From an uncultured bacterium (GTDB lineage: Bacteria; Patescibacteriota; Minisyncoccia; Phycocordibacterales; UBA9973): a stretch of 37,560 nucleotides of DNA. The position numbers and the translations under genes were made by a program. The notes under the pieces were generated by a model. It was not told where the DNA came from and made no database searches. It saw nothing but the letters and a program-made list of their open reading frames with translations. Below are positions 1 to 8,076 of the stretch, one piece after another; positions within the stretch are counted from its first letter, which is position 1, and every line of letters starts with the position of its first letter. The stretch is from contig CALAYS010000172.1 of the NCBI GenBank assembly GCA_937895515.1, positions 1 to 37,560 of the forward strand. The letters run 5' to 3'.

Positions 1-484
1 AGCTTTTTGTAGTAATATAAATAACACCACCCACTGCATCAGATCCAAAAATACCCGATGAAGCCCCTTTTAATATTTCAACTCTTTCAATTTCATCTAA
101 GACTACAGGAATATATCCGCTGAAATGTCCGGTATTTGGATCGTTTAATCTCAGCCCATCCAGAATTACCAAAACCTGCTGAAAAGTACCTCCGCGCATA
201 CTAATATCACTTTGCGCCCCCAAAACTCCCCTGGTTTGCACATCTATGCCCGGCAGGAAACGCAATAATTCGTCCGGAGTCCTTACCGGTAGCTGGGAAA
301 TTTCTTTGGCAGTGATTACTGTTATATTCCTACCTGTTTTGGAAGCTCTTGTTTCAATTGAAGAACTGGTTACGGTTATTGGGTCTAAAAAAGATACCGT
401 TTGCTGCGCATTGGAATTGCTATCCTGAGCAACTACCCGACCAATAAATAATAATAGAAGCTGAATGATTAATACCTTTTTCAA
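1..484 (-). CDS. TonB-dependent receptor, N-terminal part (runs off window start)
   Basis: Translating the minus strand from a TTG at 484 gives a signal peptide (MKKVLIIQLLLLFIGRVVA, probable cleavage before QD) and then a plug domain. Visible plug motifs are ITVITAKEI, LPVRTPDELLRFLPGID, ISMRGG, VLVILDGLRLNDP, IERVEILKGA and GIFGSDAVGGVIYITT. The frame is open to the window edge, so the beta-barrel is not seen. The family consists of outer-membrane, TonB-energised transporters for siderophores, cobalamin or sugars; the plug resembles BtuB-like receptors but the substrate cannot be called. An in-frame TGA lies three codons upstream and no ATG is available, hence the TTG start. The base composition is visibly less AT-rich than the pilin operon, and CPR cells are not known to have an outer membrane. 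The fragment is therefore either foreign DNA or an assembly chimera. Confidence 0.88.
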   Translation of the reverse strand, partial: MKKVLIIQLLLLFIGRVVAQDSNSNAQQTVSFLDPITVTSSSIETRASKTGRNITVITAKEISQLPVRTPDELLRFLPGIDVQTRGVLGAQSDISMRGGTFQQVLVILDGLRLNDPNTGHFSGYIPVVLDEIERVEILKGASSGIFGSDAVGGVIYITTKS

Positions 485-689
485 GAAGAGTCAGTTTGGG
501 AAGCAAATCTATGGGCTAATTCCTATCTACTGCTAAAAACTGAATTGATGACTAAACTTTGACATTAGGCGACGAAAAACGAATAAATAAAAAGTTATCC
601 ACATTAATTTTAATTTTAAATTTATTCTTGGGGTATGTGTGGTATAATAGATTTATCGCTTTTATTGTTTTTAAATAAATTATTATTTT
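485..689. other. Intergenic region between receptor fragment and pilin gene
   Basis: This spacer separates the divergent receptor fragment and pilin gene. The right half (from about 590) is AT-rich and carries the pilin promoter. The left half resembles the receptor side in composition. If there is a chimeric junction, it probably lies between about 485 and 600. I looked for cobalamin riboswitch boxes ahead of the receptor and saw none. Confidence 0.4.
640..648 (+). promoter_or_regulatory. Extended -10 promoter of the major pilin gene
   Basis: TGG followed by TATAAT (643-648) forms an extended -10 element. No good -35 is visible. It leaves a leader of about 35 nt before the ATG at 690, with no Shine-Dalgarno sequence. 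Confidence 0.6.
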
Positions 690-1043
690 ATGCTTATTAA
701 AAAGTTACAAAAAGGTTTCACTCTTATCGAACTTTTGGTTGTTATTGCAATCATCGGTATCTTGTCTGCTGTAGTTATTACAAACTTAACAGGTGCTCGT
801 GACAATGCTCGAAAAGCTGCTGTTAAAGCTAACCTTGATGGTTTAGTTCCAGCTCTTCTTGATACTTGTTTAGGTGGTGCTGCTCCAACTGCTCCAACAA
901 TGTCTGGTTACACATTTGGTACAGTAACTAGTGCTTGTACTTCAACTGGTGCTGGTACATTTAGTATTCCTGTTACTGCTACACCTGTTTCTGGTTGTAC
1001 TGCTGTAATTGCTAATACTGGTGTTACTTATACTGGTTGTTAA
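690..1043 (+). CDS. pilA: Type IV major pilin (prepilin)
   Basis: This is a 117-residue class III-signal prepilin. A short basic leader (MLIKKLQKG) is followed by FTLIELLVVIAIIGIL, with the processing site G9/F10 and Glu at mature position 5. The hydrophobic helix is followed by a small globular part rich in Ala, Thr, Gly and Cys, with four cysteines in the last 65 residues (DTC, SAC, SGC, TGC) that could form two disulfides. Pilins of this kind polymerise in the membrane into pili for attachment or DNA uptake. The gene has its own promoter and a strong terminator before the prepilin peptidase gene, so it can be expressed well above the minor pilins. The strong preference for T-ending codons also fits high expression. 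Calling it the major pilin is inferred from size and separate transcription. Confidence 0.9.
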   Translation: MLIKKLQKGFTLIELLVVIAIIGILSAVVITNLTGARDNARKAAVKANLDGLVPALLDTCLGGAAPTAPTMSGYTFGTVTSACTSTGAGTFSIPVTATPVSGCTAVIANTGVTYTGC

Positions 1044-1055
1044 TTTTTTGATGTA

Positions 1056-1090
1056 TAAAATCTCGAGATCTAAATCTCGAGATTTTATTT
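1056..1090 (+). terminator. Rho-independent terminator after pilin
   Basis: A perfect 14-bp inverted repeat (TAAAATCTCGAGAT and its complement, loop CTAA) is followed by TTT. It insulates the pilin transcript from the prepilin peptidase gene. Confidence 0.85.
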
Positions 1091-1100
1091 TGTATAAATG

Positions 1101-1109
1101 TGGTATAAT
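1101..1109 (+). promoter_or_regulatory. Extended -10 promoter placing transcription start at the prepilin peptidase ATG
   Basis: TGG plus TATAAT (1104-1109) lies exactly 6 nt before the ATG at 1116. The predicted transcription start therefore coincides with the start codon (a leaderless mRNA). The alternative upstream ATG at 1098 lies within the promoter and is unlikely to be used. Confidence 0.65.
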
Positions 1110-1115
1110 CATATT

Positions 1116-1910
1116 ATGATATTTTTAATATATTTACTTGTTGGGATTTTAGGTTTAATTATCGGTAGTTTTTTAAATGTTGTGGCTCTAAGACTCCATA
1201 CTAAAAAAATCTCCAAAGGCCGTTCTAAATGTGCTACTTGTGCCCATACCTTAAATACTTTCGATCTTATACCTGTATTTAGTTTTGTTTTTTTACTTGG
1301 AAGATGTAGATATTGTAAATCAAAAATCTCTTTTCAATATCCGTTGGTTGAATTTATAACAGCAATTACTTTTATTACAATTTGGTATAGATGTTTAATA
1401 ATATCCGGGGGATTATTAACTAGTACTGTTTTGTATTTTATTTATTTTGCCATTTTATTTTCATTACTCATTGCTCTTTGTATTTATGATTTAAGGCATT
1501 ACATACTGCCATGGCCACTAATGAAACTATTTTTATTAATTAGTTTTTTTGGTAGTATATTTTTAGCTTTTTTAAATAATAATTTATCTTTAAGCACCTT
1601 TATAACAGGTTTTGTTGTGGCTTTGCCTTTTTATTTAATTTGGTTTTTTTCAAAAGGAAGATTAATTGGTTTTGGTGATATTATGCTCATGTGCGGTATT
1701 GGATTTATACTGGGTATTGCATCTGGTTTTTTAGCAGTTATGTTTAGTTTTTGGATTGGAGTAATTTTTATTTTATTAAAAGTTATATTTGAAAGAAAAC
1801 TTTTAAAAAGGGATACACAAATACCTTTCGGGCCATTTTTAGTTATAGGTTTATATCTTGTATTTATATTAAACCTTACATTTTACAAGTTGATAATGTT
1901 GATTATTTAA
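1116..1910 (+). CDS. pilD: Prepilin peptidase / N-methyltransferase (A24 family)
   Basis: This polytopic membrane aspartyl protease of 264 residues cleaves the leader of the pilins encoded around it and methylates the new N-terminus. The start MIFLIYLLVGILGLIIGSFLNVVALRL is typical of the family. Two cysteine pairs of the cytoplasmic zinc/methyltransferase loop are present (CATC and CRYC). The two catalytic aspartates lie in IYDLRHYILP and GFGDIML. Start 1116 is chosen because the promoter overlaps the earlier ATG at 1098. The stop codon TAA directly abuts the next ATG (TAAATG), so the gene heads a pilin operon running to 4317. Confidence 0.92.
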   Translation: MIFLIYLLVGILGLIIGSFLNVVALRLHTKKISKGRSKCATCAHTLNTFDLIPVFSFVFLLGRCRYCKSKISFQYPLVEFITAITFITIWYRCLIISGGLLTSTVLYFIYFAILFSLLIALCIYDLRHYILPWPLMKLFLLISFFGSIFLAFLNNNLSLSTFITGFVVALPFYLIWFFSKGRLIGFGDIMLMCGIGFILGIASGFLAVMFSFWIGVIFILLKVIFERKLLKRDTQIPFGPFLVIGLYLVFILNLTFYKLIMLII

Positions 1911-2579
1911 ATGAAAATTAATTTACATAAAGAAAAAGGTTTTAGTCTTGTTGAAATATTAGTTGTTTTAGCTATAATATTTTTAATATCAGCTATTGGT
2001 TTTTTGGGTTTTTCTACAAGTAAAGAGAGTTCTAGTTTACAATCTGATGCTGAAAATTTAGCTTTTAATATCCGTAAAGCCCAATCAATGGCAATGGCTG
2101 TGAATAGCATTGGAAATAATTATCAAAATGGTTATGGGGTTTATTTTAATTTATTTAACAAAGACAATTTAACTAATCCTCAAGAAGTTGACCCATTCTC
2201 TTATTTAATTTTTACTGATTTTGAAAATACTCCAGGTGGTAAAAATTGGGATTTAGCATATTTAGAAAATTTAACAATCTCTAGCTGTGGTAATCCAGTT
2301 GGTCTTACTTCAGAATGTTTTCAAAAAATAAATACAAATAATAAAAACTATGTAGCAAGTCTTGAATTATGTGACACATCTTGTAATTATTTTGATTCTC
2401 TAGCTATTACGTTTTTTAGACCTAATTTAGATGCTTATTTTTGTGTTGTACCTGCTAGTAGTGGTGGTTGTAATTTATCAAATTCAAAAGGTTACGTAAA
2501 AATAACCCTAAAAACGTATGATCATGGTTTATATAAAATTATTCGTGTTTGGTCAACAGGTCAAATTAGTATAGAATAA
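1911..2579 (+). CDS. Type IV minor pilin / pseudopilin (GspH/FimT-like)
   Basis: This 222-residue protein starts MKINLHKEKG and then FSLVEILVVLAIIFLISAIGFLGFS, a class III signal with Glu5. The globular part carries several cysteines (SSCG, SECF, ELCDTSC, YFC, GGC). The length and the QSDAENLAFNIRKAQSMAMA helix resemble the GspH/FimT/PilU-type minor pilins that form the tip complex. It follows the peptidase gene without a gap, and translation is probably coupled. The precise minor pilin type is an inference from length and helix pattern. Confidence 0.82.
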   Translation: MKINLHKEKGFSLVEILVVLAIIFLISAIGFLGFSTSKESSSLQSDAENLAFNIRKAQSMAMAVNSIGNNYQNGYGVYFNLFNKDNLTNPQEVDPFSYLIFTDFENTPGGKNWDLAYLENLTISSCGNPVGLTSECFQKINTNNKNYVASLELCDTSCNYFDSLAITFFRPNLDAYFCVVPASSGGCNLSNSKGYVKITLKTYDHGLYKIIRVWSTGQISIE

Positions 2580-2587
2580 TAAGTATT

Positions 2588-3172
2588 ATGAAGACTATTA
2601 AATCTTTTAAATCTACAGGGTTTACCTTGGTTGAATTGTTAGTTTCTTTAGCGATCCTTAGTATTATTTTAACTATTGGTATTGGACTTGTTTTAACTTC
2701 GAATGCTTCCGTTAAGCAGTCTCGTTCCAAGCGTAAAGTTATGGATAATATGACTTTTGCTCTTGAGAGTATGTCCAGAGCCATAACTTATGGTAATCAT
2801 TTTGGGTGTTATTCTTCAGCTTCAACATCTAATTGTGATATTTATAATGCACCACCAGGATCACCGAGCTTATATTTTAAAGGAAGTTATTTAGGTAATA
2901 TAGTTGATATTAGTTATGAAAAAAAGATCGATTTTAATACTGGGTATGGTTATATTGCAAGAACAATCAATGGAGGGGATTCAGTATCTTTAACTGACCC
3001 TAAAATTGATATCAAAGATTTAACATTTTTTGTTTCGCATACTGATGTTTGGGCTTTTGACCATCAGCAACCCAGAGTTACTGTTGTTATTCGCGGTTTT
3101 TCTTATGCAAAAGATACCCCAGAGGAATTTTTTATTCAAACAACTCTTTCTCAAAGAGATTTAAAACTATAA
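2588..3172 (+). CDS. Type IV minor pilin / pseudopilin (PilW/GspJ-like)
   Basis: This 194-residue protein has leader MKTIKSFKSTG and helix FTLVELLVSLAILSIILTIGIGLVL (Glu5 present). RSKRKVMDNMTFALESMSRAITYG follows, the pattern seen in PilW/GspJ proteins. The C-terminal half (TFFVSHTDVWAFDHQQPRVTVVIRG) also fits that group. It sits 8 nt after the previous gene and 1 nt before the next one in the pilin operon. It is probably part of the minor-pilin priming complex in the cytoplasmic membrane. Confidence 0.82.
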   Translation: MKTIKSFKSTGFTLVELLVSLAILSIILTIGIGLVLTSNASVKQSRSKRKVMDNMTFALESMSRAITYGNHFGCYSSASTSNCDIYNAPPGSPSLYFKGSYLGNIVDISYEKKIDFNTGYGYIARTINGGDSVSLTDPKIDIKDLTFFVSHTDVWAFDHQQPRVTVVIRGFSYAKDTPEEFFIQTTLSQRDLKL

Positions 3173-3173
3173 T

Positions 3174-3785
3174 ATGAAATCAATAAACAAAAAACATAAA
3201 GGTTTTACTTTAATCGAAACAATAATCGCTGTTTTTCTTTTTATGTTGGTTTTAACAGCATTTGTTTCAATTTCAGGGAGAATAATTCTTGATACAAAAA
3301 GTCAAAACTTAAATATTACGGCACAATATTTATTGCAAGATGGTATGGAGTATATTCGAAATAATCGGGATAGTGCTCTTAATAGCGGTGCTACATGGGC
3401 AGAATATACAACGTCAGGTCTTTGTTCAGCTACTGTTGGGTCAACTAATGTTACTTCAATTTGTCCTTGCGTATCTTCACAGTATGGTTGTGCTGTTGAT
3501 CCTTTATATGAAGAAGTTGTAGCTTGCCCCCCTGGGGGATGTCCACCTATAGTTCAAATGAAAACAGGTACATATGATCCATTATTTTTTTGTACTGGTT
3601 TAGGTATTGGGTGTTTAAATTCTAGTAATACTATGATTAAAACAACATCTTTTGTTCGAACTATTAAATTAAATCCACCAAGTAGTAATCCTGGGGAAAT
3701 GTATATTGATGTTACTGTGTCATGGACCGATTTTGGGGGTATAACAAGGTCAAAAACATTAAGTTCAACATTATTTAATTGGTAA
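3174..3785 (+). CDS. Type IV minor pilin / pseudopilin (PilV/GspI-like)
   Basis: This 203-residue protein has leader MKSINKKHKG and helix FTLIETIIAVFLFMLVLTAFVSISG, with Glu5. QYLLQDGMEYIRNNRDSALNSGATW follows, a motif typical of PilV/GspI minor pilins. It contains clustered cysteines (ICPCVSSQYGC, CPPGGCPP) that may form disulfides outside the membrane. The spacing inside the operon is 1 nt upstream and 16 nt downstream. Confidence 0.82.
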   Translation: MKSINKKHKGFTLIETIIAVFLFMLVLTAFVSISGRIILDTKSQNLNITAQYLLQDGMEYIRNNRDSALNSGATWAEYTTSGLCSATVGSTNVTSICPCVSSQYGCAVDPLYEEVVACPPGGCPPIVQMKTGTYDPLFFCTGLGIGCLNSSNTMIKTTSFVRTIKLNPPSSNPGEMYIDVTVSWTDFGGITRSKTLSSTLFNW

Positions 3786-3801
3786 TCTATAAAAATTTAT
3801 T

Positions 3802-4317
3802 ATGACTAACAACATATCTAAAATTAAAAAAATTAATCCTAATTCAGGTTTCGCTATTTTATATGCAATGCTAGTTATTGCTGCTATCACCGCTCTTTCT
3901 TTAGGTACAATATCTCTGATTGTTAGAGAAAAGAATTTATCGAGTATTGCTAATTATTCTCTTAATGCTCGAGCTTCAGCTGATGTTGGTCTTGAATGTA
4001 TGCTTTATCTTGATAAAGCTGGGATATCTTTTAGGTTTGTAGACCCTACAGTTTACAGTGGACCGTATACTACTTTTTGTGGAAGAGATAATTCTGGAAA
4101 TTCAGTTTCTTATACAATAACCCTAACTTCTTCATCACCATCAAAATATATTTATTCTGTACTACCAACAACAACCCCAACAGGGCCTTGTTTTTCAGGT
4201 ATTTTAGAGAGGACAATTGGTGCTCCAGATACAACAAAAATTGATATTCAAGGTTATAATATTTGTGATCCAACAAATCTCTCAAGAGTTGAGCGTGGGA
4301 TACTTGTTGATTATTAA
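3802..4317 (+). CDS. Pilin-like protein lacking Glu5 (PilX/GspK-like)
   Basis: This 171-residue protein has leader MTNNISKIKKINPNSG and then FAILYAMLVIAAITALSLGTISLIV. The mature position 5 is Tyr, not Glu, so it lacks the charge that pairs neighbouring subunits. GspK-type tip pseudopilins and some PilX proteins have the same feature. ARASADVGLECMLYLDKAG after the helix fits the PilX group. It ends the pilin operon; the ligA Shine-Dalgarno overlaps its stop codon. It probably caps the filament. Confidence 0.75.
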   Translation: MTNNISKIKKINPNSGFAILYAMLVIAAITALSLGTISLIVREKNLSSIANYSLNARASADVGLECMLYLDKAGISFRFVDPTVYSGPYTTFCGRDNSGNSVSYTITLTSSSPSKYIYSVLPTTTPTGPCFSGILERTIGAPDTTKIDIQGYNICDPTNLSRVERGILVDY

Positions 4318-4322
4318 GGAAA

Positions 4323-6350
4323 ATGAATAAATTAGAAGCAAAAAAAAGAATAGCGAAATTACGTGAGCTTTTAAAGTATCATCGTTCAAAATATCATCAA
4401 GAAGATGCACCGGTTATTACCGATGAAGCTTATGATGCACTTATAAAAGAGCTTCTTGAATTGGAAAATAATTTTCCAGAATTTAAAGATAAACAAAGCC
4501 CGGCTCAAACTGTTGGGGATTTAGCTATAGAAAAATTTACAAAAGTTAAACATAAATTCTCGCAATATTCATATGATAATATTTTCTCTTATGATGAATT
4601 AGTTAAATGGGATGAAAAGATAAAACGTTTTGTAGAAAAAACAGAATTTGTAAATGAAATTAAAAATTTAAAATATGTTACTGAACTTAAAATTGATGGA
4701 CTAAAAGTAATACTAACTTATAAAAACGGGGAATTAGTTGGTGGCGCAACTAGAGGTGACGGTGAAATAGGTGAAGACATTACGCATTCAGTAATGGTTA
4801 TTGATTCTATTCCTAAAAAATTAAACAAAAAAATAGACATTATAGTTGTTGGTGAAGCTTGGATGAAAAAAAGTGATTTAGAAAAATTAAATAAAAAAAG
4901 ACAAAATGAAAATTTACCACTTTTTGCAAATACTAGAAATGCCGCCGCTGGTAGCTTAAGACAGCTTGACCCAAACATTACTAAATCTAGGAATATTCAA
5001 TTCTTTAGTTATGCTATTGATGAAATAATTGGGGATTCTAAACAAACATCTCAAGAAGAAACGTTAAAGACATTAAAAATTCTTGGATTTTCTATTAATT
5101 CAAATTATAAACTGTGTGGTACAGTTGAACAAATTGAAGACTTTTACCAAAAACAATCTAAAATAAAAGATACACACGAATATGGTGTAGATGGAATAGT
5201 TATTAAACTTAATAGTTATGATATTTCCAATGCTATTGGTTATACTGCTAAGTCACCACGTTTTGGAGTAGCTTATAAATTCCCAGCCGAAGAAACAACC
5301 ACAATAGTAGAAGATATTGTGGTCCAAGTTGGGCGTACTGGTGCATTAACACCCGTTGCCTATTTAAAGCCAGTTTTAATAGCTGGGTCTGTAGTGTCGC
5401 GGGCAACACTACATAACCAAGATGAAATTAAAAGATTGTCTCTTTTAATTGGGGACACTGTAATTCTTAAAAAAGCTGGAGATGTTATACCGGAGATAGT
5501 TAGTGTTATTACTGAGCTCCGCAGCGGTAAAGAAAAAAAATTTATAATGCCTAAACAATGCCCAGTTTGCGATAGTGATGTTGTTAGTAAAAATATTTCT
5601 GGTAATTCAGATTCTGTTGCAATGTACTGTAGTAATAAGAAATGTTTTGCTCAAGAATTGGAAAATTTAATTCATTTTGTTTCTAAAAATGGAATGAATA
5701 TAGTTGGTATGGGAGATAAAATAGTTGAAAAACTTTTTACTATGGGTCTAATTCAGGAAAAATATGATATTTATAATTTAAAAGCAGGGGATCTTTCAGT
5801 ACTTGAAAAAATGGGTGAAAAAAGTGAATCTAATTTAATAAATGCAATTAATAAAAGTAAAAATGTAGCACTGGGTAAATTTATTTTTGCATTGGGGATT
5901 CATCATGTTGGGGCAGAGTCTGCGCTTCTTTTAGCTAAAGAATTTAAAACTTTTGATAAGGTACAAAATGCAACATATGATGAACTAATTAATATTGATG
6001 GTATAGGTGAGATTGTGGCTGAATCTATAATTAGTTATTTTAAAGATAAACATAACCAAAAGGTTTTAAATGAGCTTTTAAAACATATAACTATTGATAA
6101 AGTTTTGGAAAACAAAACCCAAAAACTATCCGGATTAAATTTTGTGATTACTGGTAGTTTACCAAATATCTCTCGAGACGTTGCTAAACAAATGATAATA
6201 GACAATGGTGGTAAAGTCAGTAGTAGCGTGTCTAAAAATACATCGTATATACTTTTAGGTACCGACCCAGGCTCAAAATATGATGATGGGCTAAAATTGG
6301 GTATAGCTATGCTAGATGAGAAGCAATTTTTGAAAATGCTCTCTATTTAG
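4323..6350 (+). CDS. ligA: NAD-dependent DNA ligase
   Basis: This 675-residue enzyme seals nicks using NAD+ in replication and repair. The domain order is: N-terminal Ia domain; adenylation domain with the active-site lysine in ELKIDG (about K123); OB fold; a four-cysteine zinc finger (CPVC and YCSNKKC, about 415-440); helix-hairpin-helix repeats (about 450-580); and a C-terminal BRCT domain (LSGLNFVITGSLPNISRDVAKQMI). The length is normal for the family. Unlike most neighbours it has a visible Shine-Dalgarno sequence (AAGGA), which overlaps the stop of the previous gene. The usual HxxPM motif reads HKFSQYS here, a mild divergence. Confidence 0.96.
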   Translation: MNKLEAKKRIAKLRELLKYHRSKYHQEDAPVITDEAYDALIKELLELENNFPEFKDKQSPAQTVGDLAIEKFTKVKHKFSQYSYDNIFSYDELVKWDEKIKRFVEKTEFVNEIKNLKYVTELKIDGLKVILTYKNGELVGGATRGDGEIGEDITHSVMVIDSIPKKLNKKIDIIVVGEAWMKKSDLEKLNKKRQNENLPLFANTRNAAAGSLRQLDPNITKSRNIQFFSYAIDEIIGDSKQTSQEETLKTLKILGFSINSNYKLCGTVEQIEDFYQKQSKIKDTHEYGVDGIVIKLNSYDISNAIGYTAKSPRFGVAYKFPAEETTTIVEDIVVQVGRTGALTPVAYLKPVLIAGSVVSRATLHNQDEIKRLSLLIGDTVILKKAGDVIPEIVSVITELRSGKEKKFIMPKQCPVCDSDVVSKNISGNSDSVAMYCSNKKCFAQELENLIHFVSKNGMNIVGMGDKIVEKLFTMGLIQEKYDIYNLKAGDLSVLEKMGEKSESNLINAINKSKNVALGKFIFALGIHHVGAESALLLAKEFKTFDKVQNATYDELINIDGIGEIVAESIISYFKDKHNQKVLNELLKHITIDKVLENKTQKLSGLNFVITGSLPNISRDVAKQMIIDNGGKVSSSVSKNTSYILLGTDPGSKYDDGLKLGIAMLDEKQFLKMLSI

Positions 6351-6352
6351 GG

Positions 6353-6358
6353 TATACT
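6353..6358 (+). promoter_or_regulatory. -10 box (TATACT) of gatC, leaderless spacing
   Basis: TATACT ends exactly 6 nt before the gatC ATG and overlaps the end of ligA. The predicted transcription start is the start codon. Confidence 0.5.
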
Positions 6359-6364
6359 ATAAAC

Positions 6365-6646
6365 ATGACAAAAGATGATATTGTAGGATTTGCCAGTTTG
6401 GTAAAAATTAGCATTACTGATAATGACGCCGAAGTCCTTTTAGGTAAAATGGACTCTATTTTGGGCTATATTGACCAAATTAAGAATGTTCAAGTTAACG
6501 ACATAACAAATGATACAAATAAAACTAACCCTGAACTAAGAGATGATGTCCGTATTGATTCAAATTTTACAATGGAGTTTATGGAAAACGTACCGCTTAA
6601 AGAAAACAATTATGTAAAAGTCCCACGGGTTTTAAACAACGACTAA
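6365..6646 (+). CDS. gatC: Asp/Glu-tRNA amidotransferase subunit C
   Basis: This 93-residue protein is the small subunit that stabilises GatA in the GatCAB complex, which converts mischarged Glu-tRNA(Gln) or Asp-tRNA(Asn) to the amide form. It has the typical layout: N-terminal DIVGFASLVKISITDNDAEVLLGKMDSILGYIDQI helix pair, and the C-terminal LRDDV ... NVPLKENNYVKVPRVL segment. It lies 1 nt upstream of gatA. Confidence 0.9.
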   Translation: MTKDDIVGFASLVKISITDNDAEVLLGKMDSILGYIDQIKNVQVNDITNDTNKTNPELRDDVRIDSNFTMEFMENVPLKENNYVKVPRVLNND

Positions 6647-6647
6647 T

Positions 6648-8075
6648 ATGATTGATTTAAATACACTTAACATTAAAGATCTTCATAAACTATACATCAA
6701 TAAGGAAATAACTGTTGCCGAGGTTGTTGATCTGTATTTAAAAAATATTGAAGAAAAAAATAAAGACATAAATGCGTATGTCGAGGTTTTTACTGATTTA
6801 GATCAATATATAAATATTGCTCAAAATAAAATTGATTCTAATCAATCAACATTAATGACTGGTGTACCAATTGCTATTAAAGACAATATGCTTTACCGCG
6901 GGCACATAGCATCTGCTAGTTCAAACATGCTTAAGAATTATGTTGCTAGTTATAGCAGTCCTGTTGTAGATGAATTAATTAACCAAGGAGCTATTATTTT
7001 AGGGCGCACAAATATGGACGAGCTTGCTATGGGTTCTTCAACTGAAACTAGCTACTATGGTAAAACTTTAAATCCACTTGACGTTACTCGTGTCCCAGGG
7101 GGCTCTTCTGGTGGAGCGGTTGCATCTGTTGCATCTAACATGGCTTTGGTTTCACTGGGTTCAGATACTGGGGGATCTATTCGCCAGCCAGCAGCATTTT
7201 GTGGATTAGTTGGTATGAAGCCAACATATGGCACAGTTAGCCGCTATGGGTTAATTGCTATGGCTTCATCATTTGACCAAATTGGTCCAATAACTAAAAG
7301 TGTTGATGATAATGAAATTTTATTTAATACACTTTGTGTTCCAGATAAATATGATGCAACTATAATACCAGAGTCTATTCGTCTTAATTATAAAAAAGAC
7401 TTTAAAAAGACAATTGGAATTCCACAAGATTTTATTAAAAGTGGTTTAGACCCAATAGTTAAACAAGGTTTTGAAGAAACAGTTAAAGGCTTAAAAGACA
7501 TGGGGTATAGTGTTGTTGATATTGAACTGCCTTTAACACCACTTTCTTTAGCGGTATATTATGTTATTCAGCCTGCGGAAGTTTCTAGTAATTTGGGACG
7601 TTTTGATGGACTAAGATTTGGTTATCATCCTGAAAATGTAATTAATGATTTAAACAAACATTACGAAGATGTTCGTACAAATGGGTTTGGTAAAGAAGTT
7701 AAAAACCGTTGTATTTTAGGAGCGTTTATTTTATCTCATGGTTATTATGATGCTTATTATGGTAAAGCCATGGCATTAAAGCGCGCTATAAAAAATGAAT
7801 TTATAAAAGCATTTAATGAAGTAGATATAATACTACTGCCTACAACACCGGCATTACCTTTTAAATTTGGAGAAAAATCAAATGACCCATTAGCAATGTA
7901 TTTAGAAGATTTGTTCACAGCCCCAGGTAACATTACCGGAGCTCCTGGAATATCAGTACCAGTAAATGTTTCGGGTTCAAATTTACCTGTTGGAATTCAA
8001 GCATACGCAAGCCATTTTAATGAAGAACATTTATTTGCAATTGGTCGAGATATCGAAAAATTAAACAATAAATAA
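6648..8075 (+). CDS. gatA: Asp/Glu-tRNA amidotransferase subunit A
   Basis: This 475-residue amidase-signature protein releases ammonia from glutamine for the transamidation reaction. The Ser-cisSer-Lys triad is visible: Lys in VPIAIKDNM (about residue 77), cis-Ser in PGGSSGG (about 152) and nucleophile Ser in SDTGGSIRQPAAF (about 176). The ending (GLPVGIQ-like SNLPVGIQAYASHFNEEHLFAIGRDIE) is typical. It is coupled to gatC. No gatB occurs in the window, so the third subunit must be elsewhere. Confidence 0.95.
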   Translation: MIDLNTLNIKDLHKLYINKEITVAEVVDLYLKNIEEKNKDINAYVEVFTDLDQYINIAQNKIDSNQSTLMTGVPIAIKDNMLYRGHIASASSNMLKNYVASYSSPVVDELINQGAIILGRTNMDELAMGSSTETSYYGKTLNPLDVTRVPGGSSGGAVASVASNMALVSLGSDTGGSIRQPAAFCGLVGMKPTYGTVSRYGLIAMASSFDQIGPITKSVDDNEILFNTLCVPDKYDATIIPESIRLNYKKDFKKTIGIPQDFIKSGLDPIVKQGFEETVKGLKDMGYSVVDIELPLTPLSLAVYYVIQPAEVSSNLGRFDGLRFGYHPENVINDLNKHYEDVRTNGFGKEVKNRCILGAFILSHGYYDAYYGKAMALKRAIKNEFIKAFNEVDIILLPTTPALPFKFGEKSNDPLAMYLEDLFTAPGNITGAPGISVPVNVSGSNLPVGIQAYASHFNEEHLFAIGRDIEKLNNK

Positions 8076-8076
8076 T

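Noticed and set aside
485..600. Cobalamin riboswitch upstream of the TonB receptor
   Set aside because: The B12-box and other conserved segments are not present upstream of the TTG start.
1098..1115. Upstream ATG as start of prepilin peptidase
   Set aside because: It overlaps the TATAAT box and adds a non-homologous MWYNHI; the ATG at 1116 fits the family.
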